A stretch of 64,000 bases of DNA, from positions 1,364,001 through 1,428,000 of the forward strand of contig NC_014829.1 in NCBI RefSeq assembly GCF_000177235.2. The letters run 5' to 3'. This document shows positions 44,954 to 53,218 of the stretch, one piece after another. The notes beneath the pieces are model-generated. The model saw only the letters and a program-made list of their open reading frames with translations, ran no database searches and was not told the DNA's origin. Made by a program: the position numbers and the translations under genes. Each line of letters starts with the position of its first letter. Within the stretch, counting starts at the first letter, position 1. Source of the DNA: Evansella cellulosilytica DSM 2522 (GTDB lineage: Bacteria; Bacillota; Bacilli; Bacillales; Salisediminibacteriaceae).

Positions 44954-46603
44954 ATGACAATTGACCATAAAACATCCTATCGTCCGACAACAATGTCGAA
45001 GAATGGCATGATTACTACCCCTCACTACTTAGCATCTCAAGCTGGAATGGCAGTTCTTCAAAATGGAGGTAATGCGATCGAAGCAGCTATTGCTGCAGCA
45101 TCAACAATCTCTGTCGTTTATCCTCATATGAATAGCATTGGTGGAGATAATTTTTGGCTCATTTATGACGCAAAAAAGAAGAAGGTTTTAGGTTTAAATA
45201 GTAGTGGGAGGTCAGGAGAGAATGTATCAATCCCTTTGTATAAAGTAAAGGGATATGAAAAATCGATTCCAATAAGAGGTTACTTATCTGCTAATACGGT
45301 TCCCGGGGCTGTTGCTGGTTGGGAAGAAGCCTACAACTATTCACGGCATAAGCTCACTGGAGAATTTTCTTGGGAAACCTTACTTCAATCAGCTATTTCT
45401 TATGCGAGGGAGGGTTACCCAGTCACTCCAAGTCAACAGTATTGGACGGAGGTTAACATGGAAAATTCCCCTCTAAGATATTTACAAAGATTTGAAGAGT
45501 TTCGAAAAGTTTTTCTTAAAGAAGGAAAACCATACAAGACGGGTGAGATCTTGAAGCAACCAGACTTGGCAAATACGCTAGAGGAAATTTCTAAAAAGGG
45601 AGCGAGTGCTTTTTATAGTGGCTCTATCGCCCAAAAGATGATAGAAGACTTTGAAAGGAAAGGTGGATTACTCACAAGAAAAGATTTTGAAAATCACCGT
45701 TCTGATTGGGTGAACCCCATTTCGGTTAATTACCGAGGTTTTACTGCTTATAACCTGCCTCCAAATACACAAGGATTTGCTTCACTATCCATATTAAATA
45801 TTTTAAATCATTTTGATTTCTCCAATGTGAAAGAAAACTCGACGGAATACTTTCACTTAATGATTGAGGCTACAAAACGTGCTTTTATGGATCGCGATAC
45901 ATGGTTATGTGACCCCACTTTCACCTCTATTCCTATAGATGACCTTCTATCAACAAAAAGAGGAAAAGAGCTTGCTGGAACGATAGACTTTCAATCTACT
46001 TGTAAACGTGAAAATGCACTTGATCCAAAGGGAGACACAGTTTGGTTTGGAGTCGTGGATAAAGAGGGAAATGCCGTTTCTTTTATCCAAAGTATATACC
46101 ACGAATTTGGTTCAGGAATTATACCTAAAGGGACAGGAGTTCTACTACAAAATAGAGGCAGTTTTTTTTCTTTAGATCCTAATCATATTAATTGTTTAGA
46201 GCCTAAGAAGAGATCATTTCATACGTTAAATCCAGCTATGCTGCTAAAGAATGAAAAGCCTTATCTTGTATATGGATCAATGGGAGGTGAGGGGCAGCCG
46301 CAAACACAAGCAGCCCTAGTAACGAGAATAATAGACTATGGGAATAGTGTGCAGGCAGCAATCGAAGCACCGCGCTGGTTATATGGGAGAACATGGGGAG
46401 TCGTTTCCAATGATGTAAAGGTGGAAGCACGTATATCCTCTACAGTCATAGAAGATCTAAAGATACTAGGGCATCCGATAAAAAAAGTAGAGGACTTTAC
46501 AGATGTGATGGGGCATGCTGGAGCAATTATGCTAGACCCTGTTAGTAAGGTGAAATACGGGGGGGCAGACCCTCGAGGTGATGGAGCTGCACTTGGTTAT
46601 TAA
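44954..46603 (+). CDS. Gamma-glutamyltransferase family protein (YwrD-like)
   Basis: 549 residues of the Ntn-hydrolase GGT family. The self-cleavage Thr is in KGDTVWFGVVDKEGNAVSF, replacing the usual DTTHFS, so the two residues after the nucleophile differ. The C-terminal GSMGGEGQPQTQA block and early NGGNAIEAAIAAA are as in YwrD-type GGTs. No signal peptide, so it is cytoplasmic, unlike secreted GGTs. It may remove a gamma-glutamyl or similar acyl group from a pathway intermediate. ATG 44954 has GAGAGGAG ahead. Confidence 0.85.
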   Translation: MTIDHKTSYRPTTMSKNGMITTPHYLASQAGMAVLQNGGNAIEAAIAAASTISVVYPHMNSIGGDNFWLIYDAKKKKVLGLNSSGRSGENVSIPLYKVKGYEKSIPIRGYLSANTVPGAVAGWEEAYNYSRHKLTGEFSWETLLQSAISYAREGYPVTPSQQYWTEVNMENSPLRYLQRFEEFRKVFLKEGKPYKTGEILKQPDLANTLEEISKKGASAFYSGSIAQKMIEDFERKGGLLTRKDFENHRSDWVNPISVNYRGFTAYNLPPNTQGFASLSILNILNHFDFSNVKENSTEYFHLMIEATKRAFMDRDTWLCDPTFTSIPIDDLLSTKRGKELAGTIDFQSTCKRENALDPKGDTVWFGVVDKEGNAVSFIQSIYHEFGSGIIPKGTGVLLQNRGSFFSLDPNHINCLEPKKRSFHTLNPAMLLKNEKPYLVYGSMGGEGQPQTQAALVTRIIDYGNSVQAAIEAPRWLYGRTWGVVSNDVKVEARISSTVIEDLKILGHPIKKVEDFTDVMGHAGAIMLDPVSKVKYGGADPRGDGAALGY

Positions 46604-46649
46604 TAGCTAAAAGGTGTCAGAATTATTAAACCTAGAAAGAAGGTAAATA

Positions 46650-47216
46650 ATGAAGGTGCAATGGGAACTTTTTGTTGCGTTTTTTCGGTCTGGGATTTTA
46701 GGGTTTGGAGGTGGTCCATCTGCCATTCCTTTAGTAAAAAAAGAAGTTGTAGATATATTCAAGTGGATGAATGAGGATGAATTTAGTGATGTTCTTGCAT
46801 TAGGGAACGCATTACCAGGTCCAATAAATACGAAAATAGCTGGTTACATTGGTTATCGAGTAGGTGGTTATATTGGCTTAATTACTGCAGTATGCGCATC
46901 TATCGTTCCGTCGATTCTTCTAATGATACTCTTTTTAACGACATTAGCTGTTTATAAAGATGAGCCGTGGGTAGGTGGAATGACAAATGGGGTTATTCCT
47001 GTTGTAACGATCATGCTTGCTGTACTTACATGGGAGTTTTTTAAAAATGCAAAAAAAGGTATTGGTTGGAAATTGAGTATATCTATTCTTACTATTAGCT
47101 TCCTTTTAGTAGAGTTGCTCCACGTACACCCAGCAGTGATTATAGGATTGCTGCTTGTTTATGTCATAGTGAAGCGAGAGAAGACCGATAAGAAAAATAT
47201 AGCTGGGAGGGCGTAG
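46650..47216 (+). CDS. Chromate-transporter family half protein, N-type
   Basis: 188 residues with about five membrane segments and the CHR hallmarks FGGGPSAIPLV, ALGNALPGPINTKIAGYIGYRVGG. Short CHR proteins work as heterodimers of two half-size products, and the other half is encoded 2 bp downstream. Known members export chromate, but many of these pairs have no chromate role. Here an anion of the pathway (carboxylate or similar) may be moved. Confidence 0.85.
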   Translation: MKVQWELFVAFFRSGILGFGGGPSAIPLVKKEVVDIFKWMNEDEFSDVLALGNALPGPINTKIAGYIGYRVGGYIGLITAVCASIVPSILLMILFLTTLAVYKDEPWVGGMTNGVIPVVTIMLAVLTWEFFKNAKKGIGWKLSISILTISFLLVELLHVHPAVIIGLLLVYVIVKREKTDKKNIAGRA

Positions 47217-47218
47217 GA

Positions 47219-47749
47219 ATGACATACGTAGAAATCTTTCTAGCCTTTTTTATACCTGGAATTGTTGGTTACGGTGGTGGCCCAGCATCTATCCCTCTTG
47301 TTGAATATGAAGTGGTGCATCGCTACAATTGGATGAATGTTGAACAGTTCAGTGAAATATTAGCATTTGGAAATGCATTACCTGGACCAATTGCTACGAA
47401 AATGGCTGGTTATATTGGATATGAAGTAGGAGGACCGTTCGGTGCTTTTGTAGGGGTTTTTGCTACAGTAGCCCCATCACTATTGTTAATGATTTTTTTG
47501 TTGAGGATATTATATAAATTTAAAAATTCACCAAAAGTAAAAGAAATGACAGCTCTCATTAGACCTACTATTGCCATGCTACTCGGTGTATTAGCCTTTC
47601 GCTTTCTAGAAACATCGTACCTTTATACAGGCATAGGGCATACCGTTTTTCTTTTGATAATGAGTCTATTATTATTAGAAAAATGGAAAATACATCCTTC
47701 TATTGTCATTGTAGGAGGATTGGTTTATGGAGCTGTGTTTTTAAGCTAG
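47219..47749 (+). CDS. Chromate-transporter family half protein, C-type
   Basis: 176 residues, partner of the preceding CHR half: YGGGPASIPLVEYEVV, AFGNALPGPIATKMAGYIGYEVGG, then VAPSLLLMIFLL. The start is placed by GGGAGGGCG. Only 2 bp separate the pair. Last gene of the catabolic cluster; a hairpin terminator follows at 47802. Confidence 0.85.
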   Translation: MTYVEIFLAFFIPGIVGYGGGPASIPLVEYEVVHRYNWMNVEQFSEILAFGNALPGPIATKMAGYIGYEVGGPFGAFVGVFATVAPSLLLMIFLLRILYKFKNSPKVKEMTALIRPTIAMLLGVLAFRFLETSYLYTGIGHTVFLLIMSLLLLEKWKIHPSIVIVGGLVYGAVFLS

Positions 47750-47801
47750 GAAATAGAAAAGAATAGACAGTCAGAATCTGAGAGTTTATAAGGAAAAGAC
47801 C

Positions 47802-47846
47802 GAGTCAGTATCTAAAGGTCCATAATAGATCTTTGGATACTGATTC
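47802..47846 (+). terminator. Terminator of the catabolic cluster
   Basis: GAGTCAGTATCTAAAG and CTTTGGATACTGATTC form a 16-bp stem with two G-T pairs, followed by TTTATATTTC. Confidence 0.65.
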
Positions 47847-47904
47847 TTTATATTTCATGATGTGTAGAATGATAAGATAGTATTAATCATTAGATTTATA
47901 GAAA

Positions 47905-47944
47905 ATTAATGCAACAATAATCAAGTTTTGCACTTTTTCAGCGG
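47905..47944 (+). repeat. Remnant of an M1 MITE right end
   Basis: AATGCAACAATAATCAAG then TTTTGCACTTTTTCAGCGG aligns with the right ends of the M1 copies at 9465-9501 and 11862-11900. The rest of the element is missing. It lies in the 323-bp gap 47750-48072, which otherwise holds the terminator and promoter-like motif site 3. Confidence 0.6.
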
Positions 47945-47990
47945 AGCCACACCTCTTTACCTGTTAGAAAAAATAAAATAGCATTTTCAG

Positions 47991-48024
47991 TTTTTTCTAA
48001 AAACTGGTAAAAGTATGTTAAGCA
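47991..48024 (+). promoter_or_regulatory. Recurring promoter-like motif, site 3
   Basis: TTTTTTCTAAAAACTGGTAA followed by AAGTATGTTAAGC, about 50 bp before the methyltransferase start. Nearly identical to site 2. Confidence 0.4.
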
Positions 48025-48072
48025 AAAGTGAGGTTTCTTGAAGGAATCATAAAACAAAAAAGGAGAATAGGT

Positions 48073-48834
48073 ATGTTCGGTTATTACAATAAACTTTCTT
48101 CAGAAGTTTATAATATGGACAAATATATTGGACTTTCTTTTGGTGACGTTGAATTTTATCGAGATAGATTAGCTTCTTGTAAGGGGAGCATTCTTGAACC
48201 TGGGGTTGGTACGGGTAGAATCCTTATTCCACTTTTAGAAATAGGATTGAAAGTTGATGGCTTCGATGTTTCTCAAGAAATGTTAGAAATATGCCGTTAC
48301 AACTGTGAAGAAAGAGGGTTAACTCCAAGTATATTTAAAGGACATATGGAGACCTTTTCAATAGATAAAAAATATGAAGCTATTATCGTCCCAACTGGAA
48401 CATTTTTATTGTTACACAAAAGAGAAGATGCGATTAAAGCATTAAAAAATTTCTATAACCATCTCAATCATGGTGGCAGGTTAATTGTAGATACTTTTTT
48501 ACAAACTGACTTTTCTAGTGGCAAAATATCAACAAGAACGTGGGAAACGAGTAGTGGCGATATCATTACATTGGATACTAAAGTCGTTGAAGTTGACTAT
48601 ATTAACCAATACACATTATCTCATAATCGCTATGAAAAATGGAGACAAGGTGAACTCATACATACAGAATTAGAACGATTCCCACTACGATGGTTTGGTA
48701 TCGAAGAGTTTAAAGCGATTCTTGAAAAAATTGGGTTTGAGAACATAATAATTTCAGCAGATTACAAGTTCGAACAGTATCCAACTCATTCAAATCAAAT
48801 CGTAACATTCGAAGCTACTGTAAATAAGAAGTAG
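48073..48834 (+). CDS. Class I SAM-dependent methyltransferase
   Basis: 253 residues. SAM site ILEPGVGTGRILIPLLE, acidic loop VDGFDVSQEMLE, and LNHGGRLIVDTFL are clear motifs I, II and III. The C-terminal part (FGIEEFKAILEKIGFENIII) is typical of small-molecule methyltransferases. ATG 48073 has AAAGGAG ahead. Substrate unknown. Confidence 0.85.
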   Translation: MFGYYNKLSSEVYNMDKYIGLSFGDVEFYRDRLASCKGSILEPGVGTGRILIPLLEIGLKVDGFDVSQEMLEICRYNCEERGLTPSIFKGHMETFSIDKKYEAIIVPTGTFLLLHKREDAIKALKNFYNHLNHGGRLIVDTFLQTDFSSGKISTRTWETSSGDIITLDTKVVEVDYINQYTLSHNRYEKWRQGELIHTELERFPLRWFGIEEFKAILEKIGFENIIISADYKFEQYPTHSNQIVTFEATVNKK

Positions 48835-48939
48835 GAATCGAATAGGGGTATTACTAGGTACTTATAAGCTTTGTCGGAGTGCATGAAATGTTTACAAATA
48901 GTTTATTTTGTCCGAATGAAATAAATTGGAGGGGTTCTT

Positions 48940-49230
48940 ATGTCATCTGAAAAATACTTAATGATCTGTGAAAAAGGACATAAGTATTATAAAAGTAGTG
49001 ATTGTACAAGTTGTCCAACTTGTGATAAAGAGAAAAAACCTGATAGTGGCTTCCTATCGAAACTAAGTTCACCAGCCAGAAATGCCTTAATTCATGAGAA
49101 GATTGATACTTTACCAAAGCTCTCAAAGTATACTGAAAAAGAAATTCTTAAAATTCATGGTATTGGACCAGCTTCGTTACCCAATCTAAGAGCTTCATTA
49201 AAAGAAGCAGGGCTATCATTTGAAAAATAA
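48940..49230 (+). CDS. RNA polymerase alpha-CTD-like protein with N-terminal zinc ribbon
   Basis: 96 residues. The C-terminal ~60 (SPARNALIHEKIDTLPKLSKYTEKEILKIHGIGPASLPNLRASLKE) are an alpha-CTD/helix-hairpin-helix fold as in RpoA. The N-terminal 30 hold CEKGHKYYKSSDCTSCPTC, a probable zinc site. Free-standing alpha-CTD-like proteins occur in Firmicutes, role unknown; contact with DNA or polymerase is inferred. ATTGGAGGGG precedes ATG 48940. Confidence 0.75.
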   Translation: MSSEKYLMICEKGHKYYKSSDCTSCPTCDKEKKPDSGFLSKLSSPARNALIHEKIDTLPKLSKYTEKEILKIHGIGPASLPNLRASLKEAGLSFEK

Positions 49231-49239
49231 TAGGTGCTT

Positions 49240-49268
49240 TTGGCAAATAAGAACCGTCCCTATTTGCC
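49240..49268. repeat. REP-like half palindrome
   Basis: TTGGCAAATAAGAACCGTCCC TATTTGCC: only one arm of a class I/II unit remains, starting 10 bp after the upstream stop codon. Confidence 0.55.
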
Positions 49269-49376
49269 GGATATGGTATTCATAGAGAAGAAGTTGTACA
49301 TAAACCTAGTGGAATACAAATCAACGTTGTTTCTATGAGGAAAGATCTTTCGTTTTCAATCTATTGGAGTAAGTAG
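49269..49376 (+). pseudogene. Possible C-terminal gene remnant
   Basis: After the REP half an open frame without start encodes 35 residues (GYGIHREEVVHKPSG... FSIYWSK) and then stops. It reads like the end of a protein whose front was replaced by the repeat. Family not recognised. Confidence 0.3.
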
Positions 49377-49449
49377 AAAAGGCTAATGCTTCTCCTAGTC
49401 AATATACAAGGTGTTCTATTTAAAATTATGATCATTGGAGGGGAATAAG

Positions 49450-50238
49450 ATGAAATACTTTGTAGTAGATGCTTTTGCTGATAAGATTTTTGAAGGAAAT
49501 CCGGCTGGAGTATGTATCATGAATGACTGGATTTCAGATGAACTTATGCAAAAAATAGCCATGGAAAATAATTTATCGGAAACAGCCTTCGCAGTTAAAG
49601 ATGCAGATTATTATCAGTTAAGATGGTTTGCGCCGGGAGGAGAAGTGAACCTTTGTGGGCACGCGACGTTAGCAACGGCATTTGTCATTCTCAATTACTA
49701 TGAAAAGCAATTAGATTCTGTTAAGTTTAACACCATTAGTGGTGAATTAACCGTTAATAAACAAGATGATTTATATGAGTTAGACTTCCCTTCCGTTCCA
49801 TCAGAAGAAATTTCTATTACTGATCAAATGATCAACGCTTTGGGGACTGTGCCAAAAGAGGCTTGGTTAAATAGAGATCTTGTATTCATACTAGAGTCAG
49901 AGGAAGAAGTGAAAAACGTTAATCCTGATTTTGCTCTTTTAGAAAGATTGCCAGATGGTTTAGGTGTATGTGTTACAGCAGAAGGAAGTAAATTTGATTT
50001 TGTTTCGAGAGCGTTTTTTCCAAAGCTAAAAGTGAACGAAGATCCAGTTACTGGTTCCTTGCACTGTAGCCTCATTCCGTTATGGACAATTAGACTAGGG
50101 AAAGAGGAAATGGTTGCAAGACAAATATCAACTCGAGGTGGAACGCTTTACTGTAAACATGAAGATACACGAGTAAAAATTGCTGGGAGAGCAGCCCTTT
50201 ATTCGATAGCTGAATTATATATTGCAGAAAATAAGTAG
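49450..50238 (+). CDS. PhzF-family isomerase/epimerase-like protein
   Basis: 262 residues with the PhzF pattern: VVDAFADKIFEGNPAGVC, the catalytic Glu in NNLSETAFA, RWFAPGGEVNLCGHATLATAF, and EDPVTGSLHCSLIPLW. The two pseudo-symmetric halves are complete. Members include phenazine isomerase and many of unknown role. ATG 49450 has TTGGAGGGG ahead. Confidence 0.88.
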   Translation: MKYFVVDAFADKIFEGNPAGVCIMNDWISDELMQKIAMENNLSETAFAVKDADYYQLRWFAPGGEVNLCGHATLATAFVILNYYEKQLDSVKFNTISGELTVNKQDDLYELDFPSVPSEEISITDQMINALGTVPKEAWLNRDLVFILESEEEVKNVNPDFALLERLPDGLGVCVTAEGSKFDFVSRAFFPKLKVNEDPVTGSLHCSLIPLWTIRLGKEEMVARQISTRGGTLYCKHEDTRVKIAGRAALYSIAELYIAENK

Positions 50239-50327
50239 TGAATACATGACGGGACTCAGAAGTCATCATTTATATACTAGAGCGGACAAGTGGAAATTGA
50301 ATTGAAGGATAAGGTGGTGAGGCTTAT

Positions 50328-51032
50328 ATGAGTAGAATTGACTATATACGGAAAGAAGAAAAGAAATATCATGATTTTTGTTATGAAAACTACAAATTAT
50401 TTGAGGAAGGTTCATGGCTATACAAACCAGTTAAAACAGTGATTGATTTACTAACATTGTTCAAAGGTAAATCTAATCTTAAAGTGCTTGATTTAGGCTC
50501 AGGGGTGGGAAGAAATAGTATCCCAATTGCACAAGAAATAAAAAATAATAATGGAAAAGTAGTCTGTGTAGATTTATTAGATTCTGCACTAAATAAATTA
50601 AAAATTTATAGTAGAGAGTATGAAGTAGATGGAGTAATCGAAACTATAAAAGCAGATATAGGGAACTACAACATTGCTAAAGATGAATATAATTTAATTA
50701 TTGCTGTTTCTACATTAGAGCATGTTGAATCAGATGATGCATTTGAAAATGTAATTCAAAGAATGGCATTAGGAACAAAAAGTGATGGATTAAACTGTAT
50801 CATCGTTAATTCTGAAGTAGAAGAAATCGACATAAATACAGGTGAGAACTTAGATGTGATGATGGAAGTAAATATGAAAACTAGTGACATGATAAATAAA
50901 TTAAGGCAGAGTTATGATGGTTGGGAATTAGTAAACCAATTAGTAAAACCTTTAGAATATAAAATTGTTCGTGATGAAAAGGATGTATTGTTAAAAACAA
51001 AAGCAATCACTTTCGTTGTTAGAAAGCAATGA
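50328..51032 (+). CDS. Class I SAM-dependent methyltransferase
   Basis: 234 residues. LKVLDLGSGVGRNSIPIAQEI (motif I), VVCVDLLDSALNKL, and NLIIAVSTLEHVESDDAF are clear. The pattern recalls TehB-like methyltransferases. AAGGTGGTGAGG lies ahead of ATG 50328. A class II palindrome split by an insertion sequence starts 8 bp after the stop. Confidence 0.85.
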   Translation: MSRIDYIRKEEKKYHDFCYENYKLFEEGSWLYKPVKTVIDLLTLFKGKSNLKVLDLGSGVGRNSIPIAQEIKNNNGKVVCVDLLDSALNKLKIYSREYEVDGVIETIKADIGNYNIAKDEYNLIIAVSTLEHVESDDAFENVIQRMALGTKSDGLNCIIVNSEVEEIDINTGENLDVMMEVNMKTSDMINKLRQSYDGWELVNQLVKPLEYKIVRDEKDVLLKTKAITFVVRKQ

Positions 51033-51104
51033 GGTGAAAGGGGACGGTTCTGTAGTGCACCCCAAAAGTTAGAGTGAAAAATCTAACTTTTGGGGTGTTT
51101 ATTT

Positions 51105-51668
51105 ATGCCTAAATACAATGATGAATTAAAGATTAAAGTCGTTAAAGAATATCAAGAAGGAATTCTAGGCTTCAGGCGTCTAGCCAAAAAGCATCATATT
51201 AAATCAAAATCATTGGTTGAAAGATGGGTGAAGATATATGAGAAGTTCGGAGAAGAAGGAATAAAAAGTAATGGGCATAAGGGAACTTATTCTGTTCAAT
51301 TTAAGCTAGATGTATTAAGCTTTATTAAAAGAACAGGAACTTCAGAAACCCAAACAGCCCTCCATTTTGGGTTAGATAGTCCCACTTTAATTGCTTCATG
51401 GAAAAAATCTTTTCGTGAAGATAAGGCTGAAGCCCTGGATCGAACGAGAGGACGAGGTACCATGTCTGATAGACCTAAGAACAAAAACAAGAAAAATATA
51501 AATGAAAAAGAACTTACAAACGAGCAACGGTTAGAGAGGGAAAATGAGCTTCTTCGTTTGGAGGTAGAGTATTTAAAAAAGTTGCAAGCTTTTCGGGCAA
51601 ACCCGGAGGATTATCTCGAAAAGCACAAGCAGCGTTATCATTCGAACTCAAAGAAGAGTTCAAATTAA
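51105..51668 (+). CDS. IS3-family transposase OrfA
   Basis: 187 residues with two N-terminal helix-turn-helix parts (RLAKKHHIKSKSLVERWVKIY, then TSETQTALHFGLDSPTLIASW) and a C-terminal leucine-rich coiled coil (LERENELLRLEVEYLKKLQ) for pairing. It binds the IS ends. ATG 51105 is preferred over the upstream in-frame TTG. Confidence 0.9.
   Translation: MPKYNDELKIKVVKEYQEGILGFRRLAKKHHIKSKSLVERWVKIYEKFGEEGIKSNGHKGTYSVQFKLDVLSFIKRTGTSETQTALHFGLDSPTLIASWKKSFREDKAEALDRTRGRGTMSDRPKNKNKKNINEKELTNEQRLERENELLRLEVEYLKKLQAFRANPEDYLEKHKQRYHSNSKKSSN
51575..51581 (+). other. Programmed -1 frameshift site in the IS3-type transposase
   Basis: A_AAA_AAG in the orfA frame (TTA AAA AAG). Slipping back by one base enters the orfB frame, which is open from here and reads VASFSGKPGGLSRKAQAALS before the orfB part. 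This yields the OrfAB fusion transposase. Confidence 0.85.
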
Positions 51669-51685
51669 AAGATGTTTTACAAGTA

Positions 51686-52495
51686 GTGGGAATACCAGAA
51701 TCCTCTTACCATTATCATATAAAAGTGATGAAGAAAGACAACCCAGATCAGGCACTTGAAGAGTTAATCCAATCCATCTTCGATGAGCACAACGGGAATT
51801 ATGGTTATCGTCGCATTCATCTAGAATTGAGAAACCAAGGTTACCAAATTAATCACAAGAAGGTTCAACGCATCATGCAAAAATTAGGACTTAAAGTAAC
51901 TAAGTTCTATAGAAAATCACGCAAGTATAGTTCTTACAAAGGTCCTGTGGGCAAAGTAGCCCCAAACCGTATAAATCGCCGTTTTCATACGACTGTATCC
52001 CATCAGAAACTAACTACAGATATCACAGAATTAAAATGTTTAGGTGGGGCGAAATTATATTTAAATCCAATTATGGACTTGTTTAATAGTGAAATACTTT
52101 CGTTTGGAATCAGCACGCGTCCAAATCTTCAACTTGTGTTAGAACCTTTAGTAGAAACCCTTGAAATCATAAAGGATGCAAAGTATAGAACAACCCTTCA
52201 CTCAGATCAAGGTTGGCATTATCAACATAAAAATTGGGTGGGACTCCTTAAAGAAAATAACGTTTTTCAGAGTATGTCTAGAAAAGGTAATTGTTTGGAT
52301 AATTCGCCAATGGAGAACTTTTTTGGTCTACTAAAGCAAGAAATATATCACGGAGAGGCTTTGTGTACTTACGAAGAATTAAAAGGAAAAATCGAAGATT
52401 ATATAGATTACTATAATCACAAGCGCATTAAAAAGAAATTAGCTGGGAAGAGTCCGGTTCAATACCGCCTCCACACCAGCCAATTAGTAGCTTAA
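51686..52495 (+). CDS. IS3-family transposase OrfB (DDE integrase domain)
   Basis: 269 residues from the first in-frame GTG, but normally made as the C-terminal half of OrfAB by -1 frameshifting. DDE residues are visible: Asp in TTDITELKC, Asp in LHSDQGWHY, and Glu in NSPMENFFGLLKQE, 35 residues later as in the rve family. HTH_21-type NYGYRRIHLELRNQG precedes. Catalyses strand transfer of the element. Confidence 0.92.
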   Translation: MGIPESSYHYHIKVMKKDNPDQALEELIQSIFDEHNGNYGYRRIHLELRNQGYQINHKKVQRIMQKLGLKVTKFYRKSRKYSSYKGPVGKVAPNRINRRFHTTVSHQKLTTDITELKCLGGAKLYLNPIMDLFNSEILSFGISTRPNLQLVLEPLVETLEIIKDAKYRTTLHSDQGWHYQHKNWVGLLKENNVFQSMSRKGNCLDNSPMENFFGLLKQEIYHGEALCTYEELKGKIEDYIDYYNHKRIKKKLAGKSPVQYRLHTSQLVA

Positions 52496-52712
52496 TATAA
52501 AACTCTAACTTTAAGGGGTCACAACATTCTCGTTTGCCAATGCAAACGAGAACCGTCCCTCTTTGCCCAATTAGTAAAACCTTTTGAATCTTTTTGGTCA
52601 GTGTTACATTTGAATAAGCAAAAATTATTGAACTGAAGGGTACTTATGAAAAAATACATAAGATGTCTTTAGTATAGGCACTCTAATAAGAAAAAGGAGG
52701 AGTGCATTATTT

Positions 52713-53207
52713 ATGAAGAATAATAAATCACAAAGACAATTTTTGTTAATCGCATTCATATTAAATTTAGTGTTGCTTGTTCCACTAGCTCTAAGAAAGC
52801 CACCAGTAAAAGATTGGGTTATAGTTTATTTATTTAATGCTTTAACAAATGGTATTATAGATAATGTTTTATCGAAGAAAAAAATCATTAAGTATCCAAT
52901 AAAGTTATTTCCCAAGATATTTGATACCCACGAGTTATTTGATTTTCTTCTTTATCCTACGTTTACAATTTTATATAATCAAATAACTTATAAGGATAAG
53001 GTAGGTTCAATTATTTACAAACTCTTTCTTATTACCACACCAGCATTTTTTATTGAACTTTGGGCAACACGAAACACTGATTTAGTGAAATGGAGTAAAA
53101 AATGGAAATGGTACCATACCTATTTTAGTATTATACTAAAATCATTATTCACAAGATTAATTATAGGGTCTATAAGAGGTATAGAAAGTAAACAAAGTAC
53201 TGGGTGA
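52713..53207 (+). CDS. CBO0543-family membrane protein
   Basis: 164 residues with four to five hydrophobic segments. LFDFLLYPTFTILYNQ, ITTPAFFIELWATRNTDLVKW and WKWYHTYFSI are the features of the CBO0543 family, found in spore-forming Firmicutes; function unknown. AAGGAGGAG precedes ATG 52713. It is convergent with the next gene and shares a class II palindrome as terminator. Confidence 0.75.
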   Translation: MKNNKSQRQFLLIAFILNLVLLVPLALRKPPVKDWVIVYLFNALTNGIIDNVLSKKKIIKYPIKLFPKIFDTHELFDFLLYPTFTILYNQITYKDKVGSIIYKLFLITTPAFFIELWATRNTDLVKWSKKWKWYHTYFSIILKSLFTRLIIGSIRGIESKQSTG

Positions 53208-53218
53208 TAGGGTGAAAA

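Larger units (their letters stand above)
51052..52526 (+). mobile_element. IS3-family insertion sequence (IS150-like group), complete
   Basis: 1475 bp. Outer ends TGTAGTG and the inverted CACAACA start with TG and end with CA; the inner repeats (AAAAGTTAGAG / CTCTAACTTT) extend the terminal inverted repeats to about 24 bp. A 3-bp target duplication TTC is visible on both sides (51049-51051 and 52527-52529). Two overlapping frames, orfA and orfB, are joined by a slippery site. All parts look intact, so it may still be active and the insertion is probably recent. Confidence 0.92.
51041..52560. repeat. REP-like palindrome, class II, split by the IS3-type element
   Basis: GGGGACGGTTC is left of the insertion sequence and TTCTCGTTTGCCAATGCAAA with the complementary arm lies right of it. 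Removing the IS and one TTC gives a complete class II palindrome. Confidence 0.85.

Noticed and set aside
46650-47749. CHR pair as evidence for a chromate resistance island
   Set aside because: No chrB, metal regulator or other resistance gene is near; the pair ends a metabolic cluster.
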